64,000 nt of DNA from Rhizobium subbaraonis (GTDB lineage Bacteria > Pseudomonadota > Alphaproteobacteria > Rhizobiales > Rhizobiaceae): contig NZ_OBQD01000004.1 in the NCBI RefSeq assembly GCF_900220975.1, positions 307,234-371,233 of the forward strand, in the 5' to 3' direction. Below, piece after piece: positions 41,107-51,106 of the stretch. Below the pieces are notes generated by a model. It was not told the origin of the DNA and did not search any database. It worked only from the letters and a program-made list of their open reading frames with translations. A program made the position numbers and the translations under genes. Position 1 is the first letter of the stretch. The number at the start of each line of letters is the position of its first letter.

Positions 41107-42060
41107 TCATTCGATGACGTGCGTTGCACGTCCAACGACGGCCTCCGGCAGCGACACGCCCATCTTGGCTGCTGCGGCCTTGTTGACGACCAGATCGGTC
41201 CCGGCTGCGACCTTGACCGCGATGTCTCCCGGGTTCTCGCCCTTGAGGATGCGGACCACGATCTCGCCGGTCTGCTTGCCGACGTCCTTGTAGTTGAAGC
41301 CGAGTGCGGCGATCGCACCGCGCGACACCGAATCCGTGTCGGCCGTGAACAGCGGCAGCTTGGCTTCTTCGGCAACGGCGACGGCACCTTCCAGCGCCGA
41401 AATGATGGTGTTGTCCGTCGGAATGTAGATCGCGTCGGCGCGGCCGACCAGTGCACGGGCGGCACCCTGGACTTCGGCGGACTTCGTGGCTGCGGATTCG
41501 ACGACCGTCAGGCCGGCCTTCTCCGCTTCGCTCTTCAGCACTGCGAGCAGGGAAACCGAGTTCGCTTCGCCGGAATTGTAGAGATAGCCGATCGTCTTGG
41601 CATTCGGCAGGATTTCCTTGATCAGCGCCAGGTGCTCGGCCACCGGCGACATGTCGGAAAGGCCGGTGACATTGCCGCCCGGCTTGTCCATGTCCCTCAC
41701 CAGCTGCGCGCCGAGCGGATCGGAAACAGCCGTGAAGACGACCGGGATGTCACGGGTCGAGGACACCACTGCCTGCGCGGAAGGCGTGGAGATCGGGACG
41801 ATGACGTTCGGGCCGTCGCCGGCGAACTGGCGGGCGATCTGCGCAGCGGTCGCCGGATTGCCCTGGGCAGACTGATAGACGAAGGTCAGGTTCTCGCCTT
41901 CCTTGTAGCCTGCGGCGGCAAGGGCTTCCTTGACGCCGTCGCGAGCGGCGTCGAGCGCCGGATGCTCGACGATCGCCGTGACGGCAACCGTCACGTCTTC
42001 TGCACGGGCAGGAAGTGAAATTGCAACCGTTGCCGCCAACGCAAGCAGAAGTGCGCGCAT
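41107..42060 (-). CDS. ABC importer substrate-binding protein (PF04392, TrpX-like)
   Basis: A 317-residue periplasmic binding protein with signal peptide MRALLLALAATVAISLPARA. The mature part has VAVTAIVEHPALDAARDGVKEAL and IARQFAGDGPNVIVPISTPSAQAV, the hallmark of the ABC_sub_bind family that includes streptococcal TrpX. The family has been linked to tryptophan/tyrosine or other small aromatic or amino-acid ligands; the ligand here is unknown. The ATG at 42060 has GAGGAG upstream, partly inside a small hairpin (42072-42088). First gene of the three-gene importer operon. Confidence 0.93.
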   Translation of the reverse strand: MRALLLALAATVAISLPARAEDVTVAVTAIVEHPALDAARDGVKEALAAAGYKEGENLTFVYQSAQGNPATAAQIARQFAGDGPNVIVPISTPSAQAVVSSTRDIPVVFTAVSDPLGAQLVRDMDKPGGNVTGLSDMSPVAEHLALIKEILPNAKTIGYLYNSGEANSVSLLAVLKSEAEKAGLTVVESAATKSAEVQGAARALVGRADAIYIPTDNTIISALEGAVAVAEEAKLPLFTADTDSVSRGAIAALGFNYKDVGKQTGEIVVRILKGENPGDIAVKVAAGTDLVVNKAAAAKMGVSLPEAVVGRATHVIE

Positions 42061-42071
42061 GAATTGATCTC

Positions 42072-42088
42072 CTCGAATAATTTTCGAG
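42072..42088 (-). promoter_or_regulatory. Hairpin overlapping the ribosome-binding site of the ABC binding protein
   Basis: On the minus strand CTCGAA pairs with TTCGAG across AATTA. The final GAG of the stem is the first half of the GAGGAG ribosome-binding site for the ATG at 42060, so folding would partly hide it. Confidence 0.4.
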
Positions 42089-42210
42089 CAGTTTTTAGGC
42101 AATGCAGCCCGCGGAATCAATTCGCGCTCGCTACTACATCAATCAAATTTGTTGACCTGAGTATCTCTTCATCGGTCCGGCACACTAAACATGCGGCAAC
42201 GGCACGGGCG

Positions 42211-43449
42211 TCAGTCGTCCTCGCCGTGGCCGGCAATCATCATGGCCTCGTAGGCCATGCGGTCGACCTTGCGCATCCGCTCGGATTCGGACTTCAGCTG
42301 GCCGCAGGCTGCAAGAATGTCGCGGCCGCGCGGCGTGCGGATCGGCGAGGCATAGCCTGCCTGGTTGATGAAATCGGCAAACTTCTCGATCTGTTCCCAG
42401 TCCGAGCATTGATAGTTCGTGCCGGGCCAGGGGTTGAAGGGAATCAGGTTGATCTTGGCGGGAATGCCCTTCAGGAGCTGCACGAGCAGCTTGGCGTCTT
42501 CGAGCGTATCGTTGACGTCCTTCAGCATCACGTATTCGAAGGTGATGCGGCGCGCGTTCGAAAGGCTCGGATAGGCGCGGCAGGCTTCCAGAAGCTCCTT
42601 CAGCGGGTACTTCTTGTTGATCGGCACCAGCATGTCGCGCAATTCGTCGCGTACGGCGTGGAGCGAAATCGCCAGCATCACGCCGATCTCCTCGCCGGTG
42701 CGATAGATTTCGGGCACGATGCCGGAGGTGGACAGGGTGACGCGCCGCTTCGACAGCGACAGGCCGTCCCCGTCCGTTGCAATCAAAAGCGCCTGCTTGA
42801 CGTTTTCAAAGTTGTAGAGCGGCTCGCCCATGCCCATCATCACGATGTTGGACACCTTGCGCCCCTCGTTCGGCACGATCGCGCCAGCCGGCGTCTCGCG
42901 GTCCGGGAAATCGCCGAGACGGTCGCGAGCGAGAAGCAGCTGGGAGAGGATTTCTTCCGCAGTCAGGTTGCGCACCAGCTTCTGTGTGCCGGTGTGACAG
43001 AAGGAACAGGTCAGCGTGCAGCCGACCTGGCTGGAGATGCATAGGGTGCCGCGGCCCTCTTCAGGAATATACACCGTCTCGACTTCGACCGGTCGGCCGG
43101 CGCCGCGCGCGGGATAGCGCAGCAGCCATTTGCGCGTGCCGTCGTTGGAGACCTGCTCCTCGACGATCTCGGGACGCGCGATGGTGAAGTGCTGCTTCAG
43201 CATCTCTCGCATGTCCTTGGAGACATTGAGCATATGGTCGAAATCGGAAACGCCGCGCACGTAAAGCCAGTGCCAGAGCTGGCTCACCCGCATTTTCACT
43301 TGCCGCTCCGAGACGCCTCTCTCGATGAGCGCCCTACCCATGTCTTCCCGGGAAAGGCCGATCAGCGACGGCTTCTCCAAAAGCATCGCGTTGCGCGGCG
43401 GCTTCGCGGTCGCAGGCTCCGAGCCGTTCAGAAAATCCAAGGTCGCCAT
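42211..43449 (-). CDS. rlmN: 23S rRNA (A2503-C2) / tRNA (A37-C2) methyltransferase
   Basis: A 412-residue radical-SAM enzyme that methylates C2 of A2503 in 23S rRNA and A37 of some tRNAs. The cluster motif CTLTCSFC (CxxxCxxC, about residue 143) is in [26 protein letters not shown] and [12 protein letters not shown] follow; the methyl-carrying second cysteine is in ILAACGQLK near the C-terminus. Length is somewhat above the E. coli protein, as usual in Alphaproteobacteria. It stands alone, 274 bp upstream of the rpmF stop on the same strand. Confidence 0.96.
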   Translation of the reverse strand: MATLDFLNGSEPATAKPPRNAMLLEKPSLIGLSREDMGRALIERGVSERQVKMRVSQLWHWLYVRGVSDFDHMLNVSKDMREMLKQHFTIARPEIVEEQVSNDGTRKWLLRYPARGAGRPVEVETVYIPEEGRGTLCISSQVGCTLTCSFCHTGTQKLVRNLTAEEILSQLLLARDRLGDFPDRETPAGAIVPNEGRKVSNIVMMGMGEPLYNFENVKQALLIATDGDGLSLSKRRVTLSTSGIVPEIYRTGEEIGVMLAISLHAVRDELRDMLVPINKKYPLKELLEACRAYPSLSNARRITFEYVMLKDVNDTLEDAKLLVQLLKGIPAKINLIPFNPWPGTNYQCSDWEQIEKFADFINQAGYASPIRTPRGRDILAACGQLKSESERMRKVDRMAYEAMMIAGHGEDD

Positions 43450-43661
43450 GGCTGCAATCCCGTTACGGCAGGCGTCCCACGTCGCCCTCGGGCCCGCAGT
43501 CGCGCCGTCTCTCTATCGTGAAGTCTTCCGAGCCTCCGGCGCAGCAGTTGGCGCGCGGCTCCTTGCGTTGCGTGCGCGTTTAGCATCGTTCGGCGGCAAA
43601 GTCACGCGCGGCGCGCCGCATCGCCCGTCCGGCACTGGCGGGGACGATAAGGAAGGCTGCC

Positions 43662-43694
43662 AAAAAAAGAAAAGGGCCGGTCGAAACCAGCCCT
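43662..43694 (-). terminator. Rho-independent terminator of rpmF
   Basis: On the minus strand AGGGCTGGT pairs with ACCGGCCCT (one T-G pair) around a TTCG tetraloop and is followed by TTTTCTTTTTTT. It begins 30 bp after the rpmF stop. Confidence 0.93.
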
Positions 43695-43723
43695 CTCTAC
43701 ATGCGTTTTCAACGCGAAGGCGG

Positions 43724-43909
43724 TTATGCGCTTTCCTTCGGCGTCAGAACCTGGCGACCGCGGTACATGCCGGTCTTGAGGTCGATATGGTGCGGGCGGC
43801 GCAGCTCGCCCGAGTTCTTGTCTTCGATGTAGCTCGGAGCCTTCAGGGCGTCGGCGGAGCGGCGCATGCCACGCTTGGACGGGCTCGTTTTTCTTTTCGG
43901 TACAGCCAT
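43724..43909 (-). CDS. rpmF: Large ribosomal subunit protein bL32
   Basis: A 61-residue basic ribosomal protein starting [20 protein letters not shown], the unmistakable bL32 N-terminus, and ending [11 protein letters not shown]. The zinc cysteines present in some L32 proteins are absent, as in other rhizobial copies. The ATG at 43909 has GGAG seven bases upstream; the frame extending to 43978 is leader sequence. The leader holds two consecutive hairpins (43926-43960). Single-gene unit with its own strong terminator. Confidence 0.98.
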   Translation of the reverse strand: MAVPKRKTSPSKRGMRRSADALKAPSYIEDKNSGELRRPHHIDLKTGMYRGRQVLTPKESA

Positions 43910-43925
43910 TTCACTACTCCACTGA

Positions 43926-43960
43926 ACGTGCGAACACGTCAAAGGCCATCTAAAATGGCC
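43926..43960 (-). promoter_or_regulatory. Two tandem hairpins upstream of rpmF
   Basis: On the minus strand GGCCAT-TTTAG-ATGGCC (43960-43944) is followed by ACGTG-TTCG-CACGT (43939-43926), the latter closed by a UUCG tetraloop. Both stems are perfect and lie 17-51 nt before the rpmF start, in the probable mRNA leader. They may control bL32 translation, or the first may be a weak terminator of the upstream GST transcript. Confidence 0.5.
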
Positions 43961-44098
43961 GAAAAGACGTGCATCCATCTCGGAAATTTGGCGGGCTTAT
44001 ACATGGCAAATTCCCGCTTGACCAGTCCCTGCGGGGATTTTTTCATTGCCGGTGACGCGGGCGCCTTGCGGCGGAAGGCGTTGCGAGGGCCGGGTCTG

Positions 44099-44758
44099 TC
44101 AGGCCTCGTCTTCCGGCACGATCCAGGTTTCGGCAAGTGCCGCCTCCTGCCACTTCTTCCAGGCCGGGTGCGCCATGACGCGGTCCATGTAGGCGAGCGT
44201 GCCCGGATCGCTGGTCAGGAGATAGGCGTGCAAGCGGTTGACGACCGGGGCATACATCGCGTCAGCGGCCGAAAACGCGCCGAACAGGTAGGGGCCGCCG
44301 GATCGCTCCAGCGCCTCGCGCCAGATCGCCTCGATGCGGGCGACGTCTTCCATCACCCCCTCCGGAAGCTCGATCGCGCGCTGCGGCCGGCGAATGTTCA
44401 TCGGGCAGGCGTTGCGAAGTGAACGGAAGCCCGCAAGCATCTCCATCGATATCGAGCGGGCATGCGCGCGCGCTTCGCGGTCCGCTGGCCAGATCCCGGC
44501 GCTGGGAAAGAGCTCGGCCACATATTCGATGATGGCCAGCGATTCCCAGATCCGCAGCTTGCCGTGATGCAGCACCGGTACGCGCCCTGTGGGCGAAAGC
44601 TCCTTGAAGGCCGGATTGCCGGCCGCGAAATCGAATGGAACGACCCTGTCGGAGAAGGGAATGCCTGCCGCCTCCATGGCGATCCAGGGACGGAACGACC
44701 AGGACGAGTAATTCTTGTTGCCGATGTGGAGGACGAGATCGGAGGTGGGGTCTGACAT
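44099..44758 (-). CDS. Glutathione S-transferase family protein
   Basis: A 219-residue cytosolic protein with the GST fold: an N-terminal thioredoxin-like domain starting LVLHIGNKNYSSWSFRPWIAMEAAGI, whose serine pair SSWS is the likely glutathione-activating site, the SPTGRVPVLHHG cis-proline turn and the SLAIIEYVAELFP helix, then an all-helical C-terminal domain. The SSWS form is common in the branch of bacterial GSTs related to maleylacetoacetate isomerase. No specific substrate can be given. mtgA lies 79 bp upstream on the same strand. Confidence 0.87.
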   Translation of the reverse strand: MSDPTSDLVLHIGNKNYSSWSFRPWIAMEAAGIPFSDRVVPFDFAAGNPAFKELSPTGRVPVLHHGKLRIWESLAIIEYVAELFPSAGIWPADREARAHARSISMEMLAGFRSLRNACPMNIRRPQRAIELPEGVMEDVARIEAIWREALERSGGPYLFGAFSAADAMYAPVVNRLHAYLLTSDPGTLAYMDRVMAHPAWKKWQEAALAETWIVPEDEA

Positions 44759-44837
44759 GGCGTGCGGTTCCCTGCGGCTCTATTCGCCGGCAACCGTAAA
44801 GACGCTGCTCGGCCGGCGCCAATGAAAAGACATGAAC

Positions 44838-45659
44838 TCACTCATAAAGGCACTTGATATATTCGCCCGACCGGCTGGCGCGCCGTTCGATAACCACGGC
44901 GAGACGCTGCAGGCCGCGCCCCGGCTTGCCGGCGTTTCGGTCGATCGGGTTGGGCAGAGACACGGCGAGCAGGGCGGCCTGGCGCCTTGAAAGCTTGCTG
45001 GCGGGCACGTCGAAGTGATGCTGCGCGGCCGCCTCGATGCCATAGATCCCGGGCCCCCATTCGGCGACGTTGAGGTAGATCTCCATCAGCCTGCGCTTGC
45101 TCCAGATCGTGTCGGCCGCCATCGCAAGCGGCAGCTCCAGCGCCTTTCTCACGAACGATCGGCCGTTCCAGAGGTACAGGTTCTTGACGGTCTGCATCGG
45201 AATGGTGCTCGCGCCGCGCGTCGGAGACCCTTCCAGCGCATCGTTGACCACGCCACGCATCTCGCCCCAGTCGACGCCGCCGTGGCGACAGAATTGGCCG
45301 TCCTCCGACATCATGACGGACTGGACGAGCACCGGGGCGATGTCCTCGAAGTCGACCCAGCGACGATCGTAGCCCTGCAATGTCACGAGATCGCGCAGCA
45401 TGAGCGTGGAGACGGGATGAACGAAGCCGATCGCGTAGACGGGTATCAGCAGGTAGGGAAGCACCAGCAGGGCGAGCGCGACGAGCAACGCCTTGCGCCA
45501 GCCGCGCCGCAGCCGCCGGCTCACAGTCTCTTTTCCGTCAGCTCCCAGCCCGCCGGCTCCCGGCCCGGCAGCGCCGAGCGTGCCAGTACCGAGCCGGCTG
45601 GCGTCGTTGTGCCTGGCATCGAGCCCCGCCTCTGCGCGTCTTTCGGGTGAAATCTCCAA
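44838..45659 (-). CDS. mtgA: Monofunctional biosynthetic peptidoglycan transglycosylase
   Basis: Polymerises lipid II into glycan strands at the inner membrane. The 273-residue protein has a Gly/Ala-rich cytoplasmic head, one membrane anchor (about 57-80, [19 protein letters not shown]) and a GT51 domain with catalytic glutamate in [49 protein letters not shown] and the LLAVSLPNP segment. It has no transpeptidase domain, and length agrees with MtgA. The ATG choice is unsure, since the poorly conserved head allows later starts. Divergent from the ispA gene by about 150 bp. Confidence 0.95.
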   Translation of the reverse strand: MEISPERRAEAGLDARHNDASRLGTGTLGAAGPGAGGLGADGKETVSRRLRRGWRKALLVALALLVLPYLLIPVYAIGFVHPVSTLMLRDLVTLQGYDRRWVDFEDIAPVLVQSVMMSEDGQFCRHGGVDWGEMRGVVNDALEGSPTRGASTIPMQTVKNLYLWNGRSFVRKALELPLAMAADTIWSKRRLMEIYLNVAEWGPGIYGIEAAAQHHFDVPASKLSRRQAALLAVSLPNPIDRNAGKPGRGLQRLAVVIERRASRSGEYIKCLYE

Positions 45660-45807
45660 GGGCGGTGTCCGTCCTTTCGCCGTCGTGGGTTTTCATAGCG
45701 TCATGCCGCCCGGTTTGCCAGTGGTTGCGGCCAAACTTTGCTGCCTTTGCGGCGGCTATCCAACCTTCGCCGTTGCCTATCATCGCGCCGCATGCCAAAG
45801 AGCGGCA

Positions 45808-46725
45808 ATGACCAGCCCTTCAGCCCTTTTCCGCCAGCGCCTGCAATCGAATGCCGTGGCCGTGGAGGCAATGCTTGCGGCCCTTTTGTCCGCCGATACC
45901 CAGGCCGGCGAAATCGCGCGGCCCGAACGCCTGCTTTCGGCGATCCGCCATGGCGTGCTGAACGGCGGCAAGCGGCTGCGTCCGTTCCTGGTGATGGAGA
46001 CGGCGGCCTTGTTCGGCGAAGGTTTTACCGCGCCGGCGCTGCGGGTCGGGGCCGCGCTCGAGTGCATTCATTGCTATTCGCTGGTGCACGACGATCTGCC
46101 GGCGATGGACGACGACGACCTCAGGCGCGGCCAGCCAACGGTGCATATCGCCTATGACGAGGCAACGGCGATCCTCGCCGGCGACAGCCTGCTGACGCTG
46201 GCATTCGACATCGTTGCCGCACCGGAAACAATGCTGGCCGACCGGCTCAAGACGGCGCTCGTGCTGTCGCTCGCGCGCGCTGCCGGCATCGGCGGCATGG
46301 CGGGCGGGCAGGCGCTGGACCTGGCGGCCGAACAGAAGACGCCGGATGCCGAGGGCATCGTGACCCTGCAGGCGATGAAGACCGGCGCGCTGATCCGGTT
46401 TGCCTGCGAGGCCGGTGCCATCGTCGCGGATGCGGACGTGGAGGCGCGCAGCCTGTTGCGGCGCTACGGCGAGACCATCGGCCTGGCCTTCCAGCTGGCC
46501 GACGACCTGCTCGACCTGACGTCGGACGCTGCGACCATGGGCAAGGCCACCGGCAAGGACGCAGCCCGCGGCAAGGGCACGCTTGTTGCCCTCTACGGGC
46601 AGGACTGGGCCGAGGAGCGGCTGAACGAGCTGGTCGGAGCAGCGGAGGCCCTGCTTGCGCCGTTCGGAGAGCGCGGCGCGATCCTGGTCGAGACCGCCCG
46701 GTTCGTCGCCAATCGCAGGAGCTGA
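45808..46725 (+). CDS. ispA: Polyprenyl synthetase, probable farnesyl diphosphate synthase
   Basis: Condenses isopentenyl diphosphate with allylic diphosphates to make farnesyl (possibly geranylgeranyl) diphosphate. The 305-residue protein has the first aspartate-rich motif [14 protein letters not shown] near residue 93, the second DDLLD near 231, GGKRLRP and [13 protein letters not shown], all in the IspA pattern. The ATG at 45808 gives the family start; the frame extends to 45493 but the extra part is not conserved. hisC begins four bases after the stop, so the two are co-transcribed. With ispG in the same window this supplies isoprenoid precursors. Confidence 0.92.
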   Translation: MTSPSALFRQRLQSNAVAVEAMLAALLSADTQAGEIARPERLLSAIRHGVLNGGKRLRPFLVMETAALFGEGFTAPALRVGAALECIHCYSLVHDDLPAMDDDDLRRGQPTVHIAYDEATAILAGDSLLTLAFDIVAAPETMLADRLKTALVLSLARAAGIGGMAGGQALDLAAEQKTPDAEGIVTLQAMKTGALIRFACEAGAIVADADVEARSLLRRYGETIGLAFQLADDLLDLTSDAATMGKATGKDAARGKGTLVALYGQDWAEERLNELVGAAEALLAPFGERGAILVETARFVANRRS

Positions 46726-46729
46726 CAGC

Positions 46730-47785
46730 ATGAGCAAATTCTGGTCGCCGATCGTCGCTACGCTGAAACCCTACGTGGCCGGCGAGCAACCGCGCATCGC
46801 CGATCTCGTCAAGCTGAACACCAACGAGAACCCCTACGGTCCGTCGCCGAAGGCGATCGCGGCGATGCAGGAGGCCGTGTCGGACAGCCTGCGGCTTTAT
46901 CCCGACCCGACCGCGCTCGCCCTGCGGCAGGCAATCGCGCGGACCTATGCGGTGGAGCCGGATGAGGTCTTCGTCGGTAACGGGTCCGACGAGGTGCTGG
47001 CGCACGCCTTTGCGGCGCTCCTCAAGCACGACAAGCCGCTGCTCTATCCCGACATCACCTACAGCTTCTATCCGACCTATTGCGGCCTGTTCGGCATCGA
47101 AGCCGTCGAGGTGCCGCTCAAGGACGATTTTACGATCGACCTGGCCGACTATGACCGGCCCTGCGGCGCGATCATCCTGCCCAACCCGAATGCGCCGACG
47201 GGGATCGGCCTGCCAATCGCCGCGATCGAGGCGCTGGTGGCGGTGCATCCCGATCAGCCCGTCGTGATCGACGAGGCCTATATCGACTTCGGCGGCGAGA
47301 GCGCGATCCCGTTGACGCGCAAGTACGACAACCTGCTGGTCGTCCACACGCTGTCGAAGTCCCGCTCGCTCGCCGGCCTGCGGGTCGGCTACGCCATCGG
47401 CCAGCGGCCGCTGATCGAGGCGTTGGAACGGGTGAAGGACAGTTTCAACTCCTATCCCCTGGATCGCGTGGCGCAGGCGGGTGCTGCAGCGGCGATCGAG
47501 GATGTCGCCTGGTTCGACGACACGCGGGGCAAGGTGATCGAGCAGCGTGAGCGCGTCACCGGCGCGCTGCGTCAGCGCGGCTTCGAAGTGCTGCCCTCGC
47601 AGGCGAACTTCGTCTTCGCCAGACATCCCGATCATGGCGGTGCGGACATCGCGAAAGGGTTGCGCGAGCGCGCCGTCCTGGTGCGGCACTTCGCCAAGCC
47701 GCGCATCTCCGATTTCCTGCGTATCACGATCGGCACGCCTGAGGAATGCGACAGGCTGGTGGCCGCTCTCGACGAGATCGTCTAA
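46730..47785 (+). CDS. hisC: Histidinol-phosphate aminotransferase
   Basis: PLP-dependent transamination in histidine synthesis; some homologues also act on aromatic amino acids. The 351-residue protein contains [13 protein letters not shown], the PNPNAPTG cofactor turn, DEAYIDFGG and the Schiff-base lysine in [15 protein letters not shown] near residue 209, followed by [11 protein letters not shown] at the end. The ATG at 46730 has AGGAG at good spacing. It is coupled to the ispA gene, an unusual operon partner with no metabolic link that I know of. Rhizobia often hold several hisC copies, so this may not be the dedicated histidine enzyme. Confidence 0.9.
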   Translation: MSKFWSPIVATLKPYVAGEQPRIADLVKLNTNENPYGPSPKAIAAMQEAVSDSLRLYPDPTALALRQAIARTYAVEPDEVFVGNGSDEVLAHAFAALLKHDKPLLYPDITYSFYPTYCGLFGIEAVEVPLKDDFTIDLADYDRPCGAIILPNPNAPTGIGLPIAAIEALVAVHPDQPVVIDEAYIDFGGESAIPLTRKYDNLLVVHTLSKSRSLAGLRVGYAIGQRPLIEALERVKDSFNSYPLDRVAQAGAAAAIEDVAWFDDTRGKVIEQRERVTGALRQRGFEVLPSQANFVFARHPDHGGADIAKGLRERAVLVRHFAKPRISDFLRITIGTPEECDRLVAALDEIV

Positions 47786-47893
47786 GGGCGGGCCGGCAGC
47801 CTGATGTGACCGTGCAGTCGCCGCCTCGTCGCCGATGTTGCGCTGAGCGTCGGCGGTGAATTATGCCGAACGAGGATTGCGGAGGTTCAAACG

Positions 47894-48535
47894 GTGCAAG
47901 AGATCCTGCCCTTTTTGCCGCAGCTTGCTGTCGGCTGGACGGCCTATCTGATCGCCACGGCTTCCCCCGGCCCGGCGATCCTTGCGATCATCGCGACATC
48001 GGTCGGCCAGGGTGGTAAGGCGGGTTTGGCGCTGGCATTCGGCGTGCTGACCGGTTCCTACTTCTGGGCGATGCTGACTGCATCGGGACTGTCCGCGCTC
48101 GTGCGGGCCTACGGGCATGCGATCATCGTGCTGAAGATCGCGGGCGGGCTCTATCTGCTCTGGCTTGCCTGGAATGCCATGCGATCGGCGATGCGCGACG
48201 GCGCGGCCTATAATGCACGGCAGGTCCTGGCTACACTTTCATTGCGCAAGCAATATCTGAAGGGGCTCGGCATCCACCTGACCAATCCGAAGGCGATTTT
48301 CAGCTGGATCATGCTGACCTCGCTCGGCATGCCGGCCGGCGCGCCGTCTTGGACCATGGCCGTCTTCATCGGCGGCTGCATGATGATCGGGCTTGTGACC
48401 TTCATCGGGTTTGCGCTGGTGTTCTCGCTGGCGCCGGTGCACCGTGCCTACCTGCGCTCGCGCCGGGTGATCGAGGGCGCGATGGCGGCGTTCTTCGCCT
48501 TTGCCGGGTTCAAGCTTCTGACGGCGCGGATCTGA
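47894..48535 (+). CDS. LysE/RhtB-family exporter
   Basis: A 213-residue, six-helix membrane protein with ASPGPAILAIIATSVGQGGKAG after the first helix and LTNPKAIFSWIMLTSLGMP in the central part, both family hallmarks. It starts with GTG at 47894, supported by GGAGG eight bases upstream. This is the third LysE-type protein in the window, and each is in a separate transcription unit. Its stop codon directly abuts the stop codon of ispG on the other strand. Confidence 0.88.
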   Translation: MQEILPFLPQLAVGWTAYLIATASPGPAILAIIATSVGQGGKAGLALAFGVLTGSYFWAMLTASGLSALVRAYGHAIIVLKIAGGLYLLWLAWNAMRSAMRDGAAYNARQVLATLSLRKQYLKGLGIHLTNPKAIFSWIMLTSLGMPAGAPSWTMAVFIGGCMMIGLVTFIGFALVFSLAPVHRAYLRSRRVIEGAMAAFFAFAGFKLLTARI

Positions 48536-49789
48536 CTATTCCGCCGCCGCCTGGCCCTTGCCGAAGCGCTGCTCGATATAGTCGGTGACGAGCGCTTCGA
48601 AATCGCCGGCGATATTGGTGCCGCGCAGCGTCATCGCCTTCTTGCCGTCGATGTAGACGGGTGCGGCCGGCAGTTCGCCGGTACCGGGCAGCGAGATGCC
48701 GATGTCGGCGTGCTTGCTCTCGCCCGGGCCGTTGACGATGCAACCCATCACGGCGACCTTCAGCGCTTCCACGCCCGGATATTTCTCGCGCCAGACCGGC
48801 ATGTTCTTGCGGATGTCGTCCTGGATCTTCTGGGCGAGCTCCTGGAACACCGTCGAAGTCGTGCGGCCGCAACCGGGACATGCGGCAACGACCGGCACAA
48901 ACTGGCGAAAACCCATCACCTGCAGCAGTTCCTGCGCCACCTGCACCTCGCGGGTGCGGTCGCCGCCCGGCTCGGGGGTCAGCGAGATGCGGATCGTGTC
49001 GCCGATCCCCTGCTGCATCAGGATGCCGAGCGAGGCCGACGAGGCGACGATGCCCTTGGTGCCCATGCCGGCCTCGGTCAGGCCGAGATGCAGCGCATGG
49101 TCGGAACGGGCCGAAAGCATGGCGTAAACGGCGATCAGGTCCTGGACGTTGCTGACCTTGGCCGACAGGATGATGCGGTGGCGCGGCAGGCCGATCTCCT
49201 CGGCAAGCTCGGCGGAGAGAAGCGCAGACGCGCAGATCGCCTCGCGCATGACCTGCTGGGCGGTGAGCGGAAAGCCCTTGGCCTGGTTGTCGTCCATCAT
49301 CCGGGTCAGCAGTTCCTGGTCCAGCGAACCCCAGTTGACGCCGATGCGCACCGGCTTGTCGTAGCGGATCGCGGTCTCCACGATCGCGCCGAACTGCTTG
49401 TCCTTCTTGTCCTTGAAGCCGACATTGCCGGGGTTGATGCGATACTTGGCCAGCGCCTCGGCGCAGGCGGGGTGATCGGCGAGCAGCTTGTGGCCGATAT
49501 AGTGGAAGTCGCCGACGAGCGGCACGTCCATGCCCAGTCGCAAGAGACGCTCGCGGATCTTCGGCACGGCGGCTGCGCTCTCGTCTCGATCGACGGTGAT
49601 GCGGACGATCTCCGAGCCCGCGCGGTAAAGAGCTGCGACCTGTGCCACCGTGGCGTCCACGTCGGCCGTATCGGTGTTGGTCATCGATTGGACGACAACA
49701 GGTGCCCCGCCGCCGACCATGACGCCACCGACGTCGACGCCGACGGACTGGCGGCGCGGTTTTGGCTCGAAATCGAAGGAGAAGGACAT
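48536..49789 (-). CDS. ispG: 4-hydroxy-3-methylbut-2-enyl-diphosphate synthase
   Basis: The penultimate enzyme of the MEP isoprenoid pathway: it reduces methylerythritol cyclodiphosphate to HMBPP with a [4Fe-4S] cluster. The 417-residue protein has the TIM-barrel start [17 protein letters not shown], cluster cysteines in CPGCGRT (about 301) and [16 protein letters not shown] (about 350), and the [10 protein letters not shown] region. Length fits the bacterial type. Monocistronic as far as the sequence shows, convergent and abutting with the LysE gene. Confidence 0.97.
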   Translation of the reverse strand: MSFSFDFEPKPRRQSVGVDVGGVMVGGGAPVVVQSMTNTDTADVDATVAQVAALYRAGSEIVRITVDRDESAAAVPKIRERLLRLGMDVPLVGDFHYIGHKLLADHPACAEALAKYRINPGNVGFKDKKDKQFGAIVETAIRYDKPVRIGVNWGSLDQELLTRMMDDNQAKGFPLTAQQVMREAICASALLSAELAEEIGLPRHRIILSAKVSNVQDLIAVYAMLSARSDHALHLGLTEAGMGTKGIVASSASLGILMQQGIGDTIRISLTPEPGGDRTREVQVAQELLQVMGFRQFVPVVAACPGCGRTTSTVFQELAQKIQDDIRKNMPVWREKYPGVEALKVAVMGCIVNGPGESKHADIGISLPGTGELPAAPVYIDGKKAMTLRGTNIAGDFEALVTDYIEQRFGKGQAAAE

Positions 49790-49932
49790 GGCTGCCTCGT
49801 CGTGGCCTTGCTGCTCGCCCGTCAGCGGACGACGGCAACGGAATCCGGGATTGTCACCATTCAGGTGGAGCAGGAAATGTGGCTTGTCAACTGCCGCGCC
49901 GGCATTGACGGCGAGTTGATGGCGGGCGATCC

Positions 49933-50538
49933 CTACCGCTCGACGGCTGCCGCCACGAGCCGGCCGAGATCCGTGATCGCCCGTTCTGCGTCACCGAGCG
50001 AGACCATACGCATCTTGATCCCCTCCATGGTGTCGATGATCAGGCGTGCGAGGCTTTCCGGATCAAGGCTGCTCGCCGTGAAATCGATTCGCCCTGCTTG
50101 TGCCTCCGCGGCGAAGGCTGTTGAGAACGCCGCCTCCGCTCCCTGCATCCAGTCGGCAAAGAGATCGGATGCGATCTCCTTGTTGACGCCCAGCAGTTCA
50201 TCCCCGTGGGGAGAATCGCTGATCAGGCGGTGGGGGGAAAGAAAGGCGCCGTCGAGGGCGGTGGCGAGCTTGTCCTTGAACGCGCCCTCGCCGGCGAAGG
50301 CGGTTTCGATCGCCTTCAGCGTCGTCTGCTTCATCAGGGCCACATAGGCGCGGAATATGTCGGCCTTGCTGTCGAAGTGCTGGTACAGGCCGGGGCGGGA
50401 AAGCCCAGCGGCGTTGGCAATGTCGCTCATGCTGGTGCGACGGAAGCCGTAGGTGACGAAGACCTTGAAGGCGGCCTGCAGGATGACGTCGCGGCGCGGA
50501 TCTTCGTTCTTCGCTTCCATGTTTTGACGTTCTGACAT
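49933..50538 (-). CDS. TetR-family transcriptional regulator
   Basis: A 201-residue repressor-type protein. Residues 15-62 form the TetR helix-turn-helix ([42 protein letters not shown] in family register); the rest is a helical ligand domain with no recognisable ligand. Two starts are possible, ATG 50538 and ATG 50520; the second leaves the large palindrome at 50523-50557 wholly upstream. It is divergent from the iorA-iorB-cytochrome operon, so it most likely represses that operon and itself. Confidence 0.9.
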   Translation of the reverse strand: MSERQNMEAKNEDPRRDVILQAAFKVFVTYGFRRTSMSDIANAAGLSRPGLYQHFDSKADIFRAYVALMKQTTLKAIETAFAGEGAFKDKLATALDGAFLSPHRLISDSPHGDELLGVNKEIASDLFADWMQGAEAAFSTAFAAEAQAGRIDFTASSLDPESLARLIIDTMEGIKMRMVSLGDAERAITDLGRLVAAAVER

Positions 50539-50557
50539 TTTCTGTTATTTTGTCAAA
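50523..50557. promoter_or_regulatory. Large palindrome between the TetR gene and iorA, likely operator
   Basis: Arms TTTGAC (50523-50528) and GTCAAA (50552-50557) are perfect, and inside them TGACA (50533-50537) faces TGTTA (50543-50547). The whole is symmetric about 50540 with two TGAC-like half-sites per side, which would suit two TetR dimers. It covers the start of the TetR gene and lies about 90 bp before iorA. Confidence 0.65.
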
Positions 50558-50645
50558 GGGTATCGAATTCCGGCAAAAACCTATCACATACAAAGACACG
50601 CGGAAAAGCCGGTATACTGTCTGCAAAGCTTGCGAGGATGCGACG

Positions 50646-51104
50646 ATGAAGCTGAACGTCAATGGCAGGGACCACGATATCGAGGTCGAGCCCGAAATGC
50701 CGCTGCTCTGGGTCTTGCGTGACAAGCTTTCCATCCTCGGCCCCAAATTCGGTTGCGGCATCGCCCAATGCGGGGCGTGCACGGTCTTTCTGGACGGTGA
50801 GCCGGTACGCTCCTGTTCGGTAACGGTCGGCGAGGTGTCCGGCGCGGTGACGACCATCGAGGGGCTGATGCCCGATGGCCGGATGCATCCTGTCCAGCAG
50901 GCATGGATCGACGAACAGGTCGCCCAGTGCGGATACTGTCAGGCGGGCCAGATCATGACCGCCGTGGCGCTGCTCGAGGCGATTCCAAATCCGAGCGACG
51001 AGGAGATCGATAACGCCATGTCCGGCAATCTCTGTCGTTGCGGCACCTATCCGCGCATTCGCGCAGCCATCAAGCGCGCGGCCAGCGCCAATGCGGGAGC
51101 GTGA
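50646..51104 (+). CDS. (2Fe-2S) small subunit of an isoquinoline 1-oxidoreductase-like molybdenum hydroxylase
   Basis: A 152-residue electron-transfer subunit with two [2Fe-2S] sites: plant-ferredoxin-type cysteines C37, C42, C45 and C57 ([11 protein letters not shown]) and the C-terminal four-helix site C95, C98, C130 and C132 ([20 protein letters not shown]). This is the IorA/CoxS pattern. The ATG at 50646 gives the normal length; the frame continues upstream to 50550 through the operator. It is followed after two bases by the large subunit gene. Confidence 0.92.
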   Translation: MKLNVNGRDHDIEVEPEMPLLWVLRDKLSILGPKFGCGIAQCGACTVFLDGEPVRSCSVTVGEVSGAVTTIEGLMPDGRMHPVQQAWIDEQVAQCGYCQAGQIMTAVALLEAIPNPSDEEIDNAMSGNLCRCGTYPRIRAAIKRAASANAGA

Positions 51105-51106
51105 CC

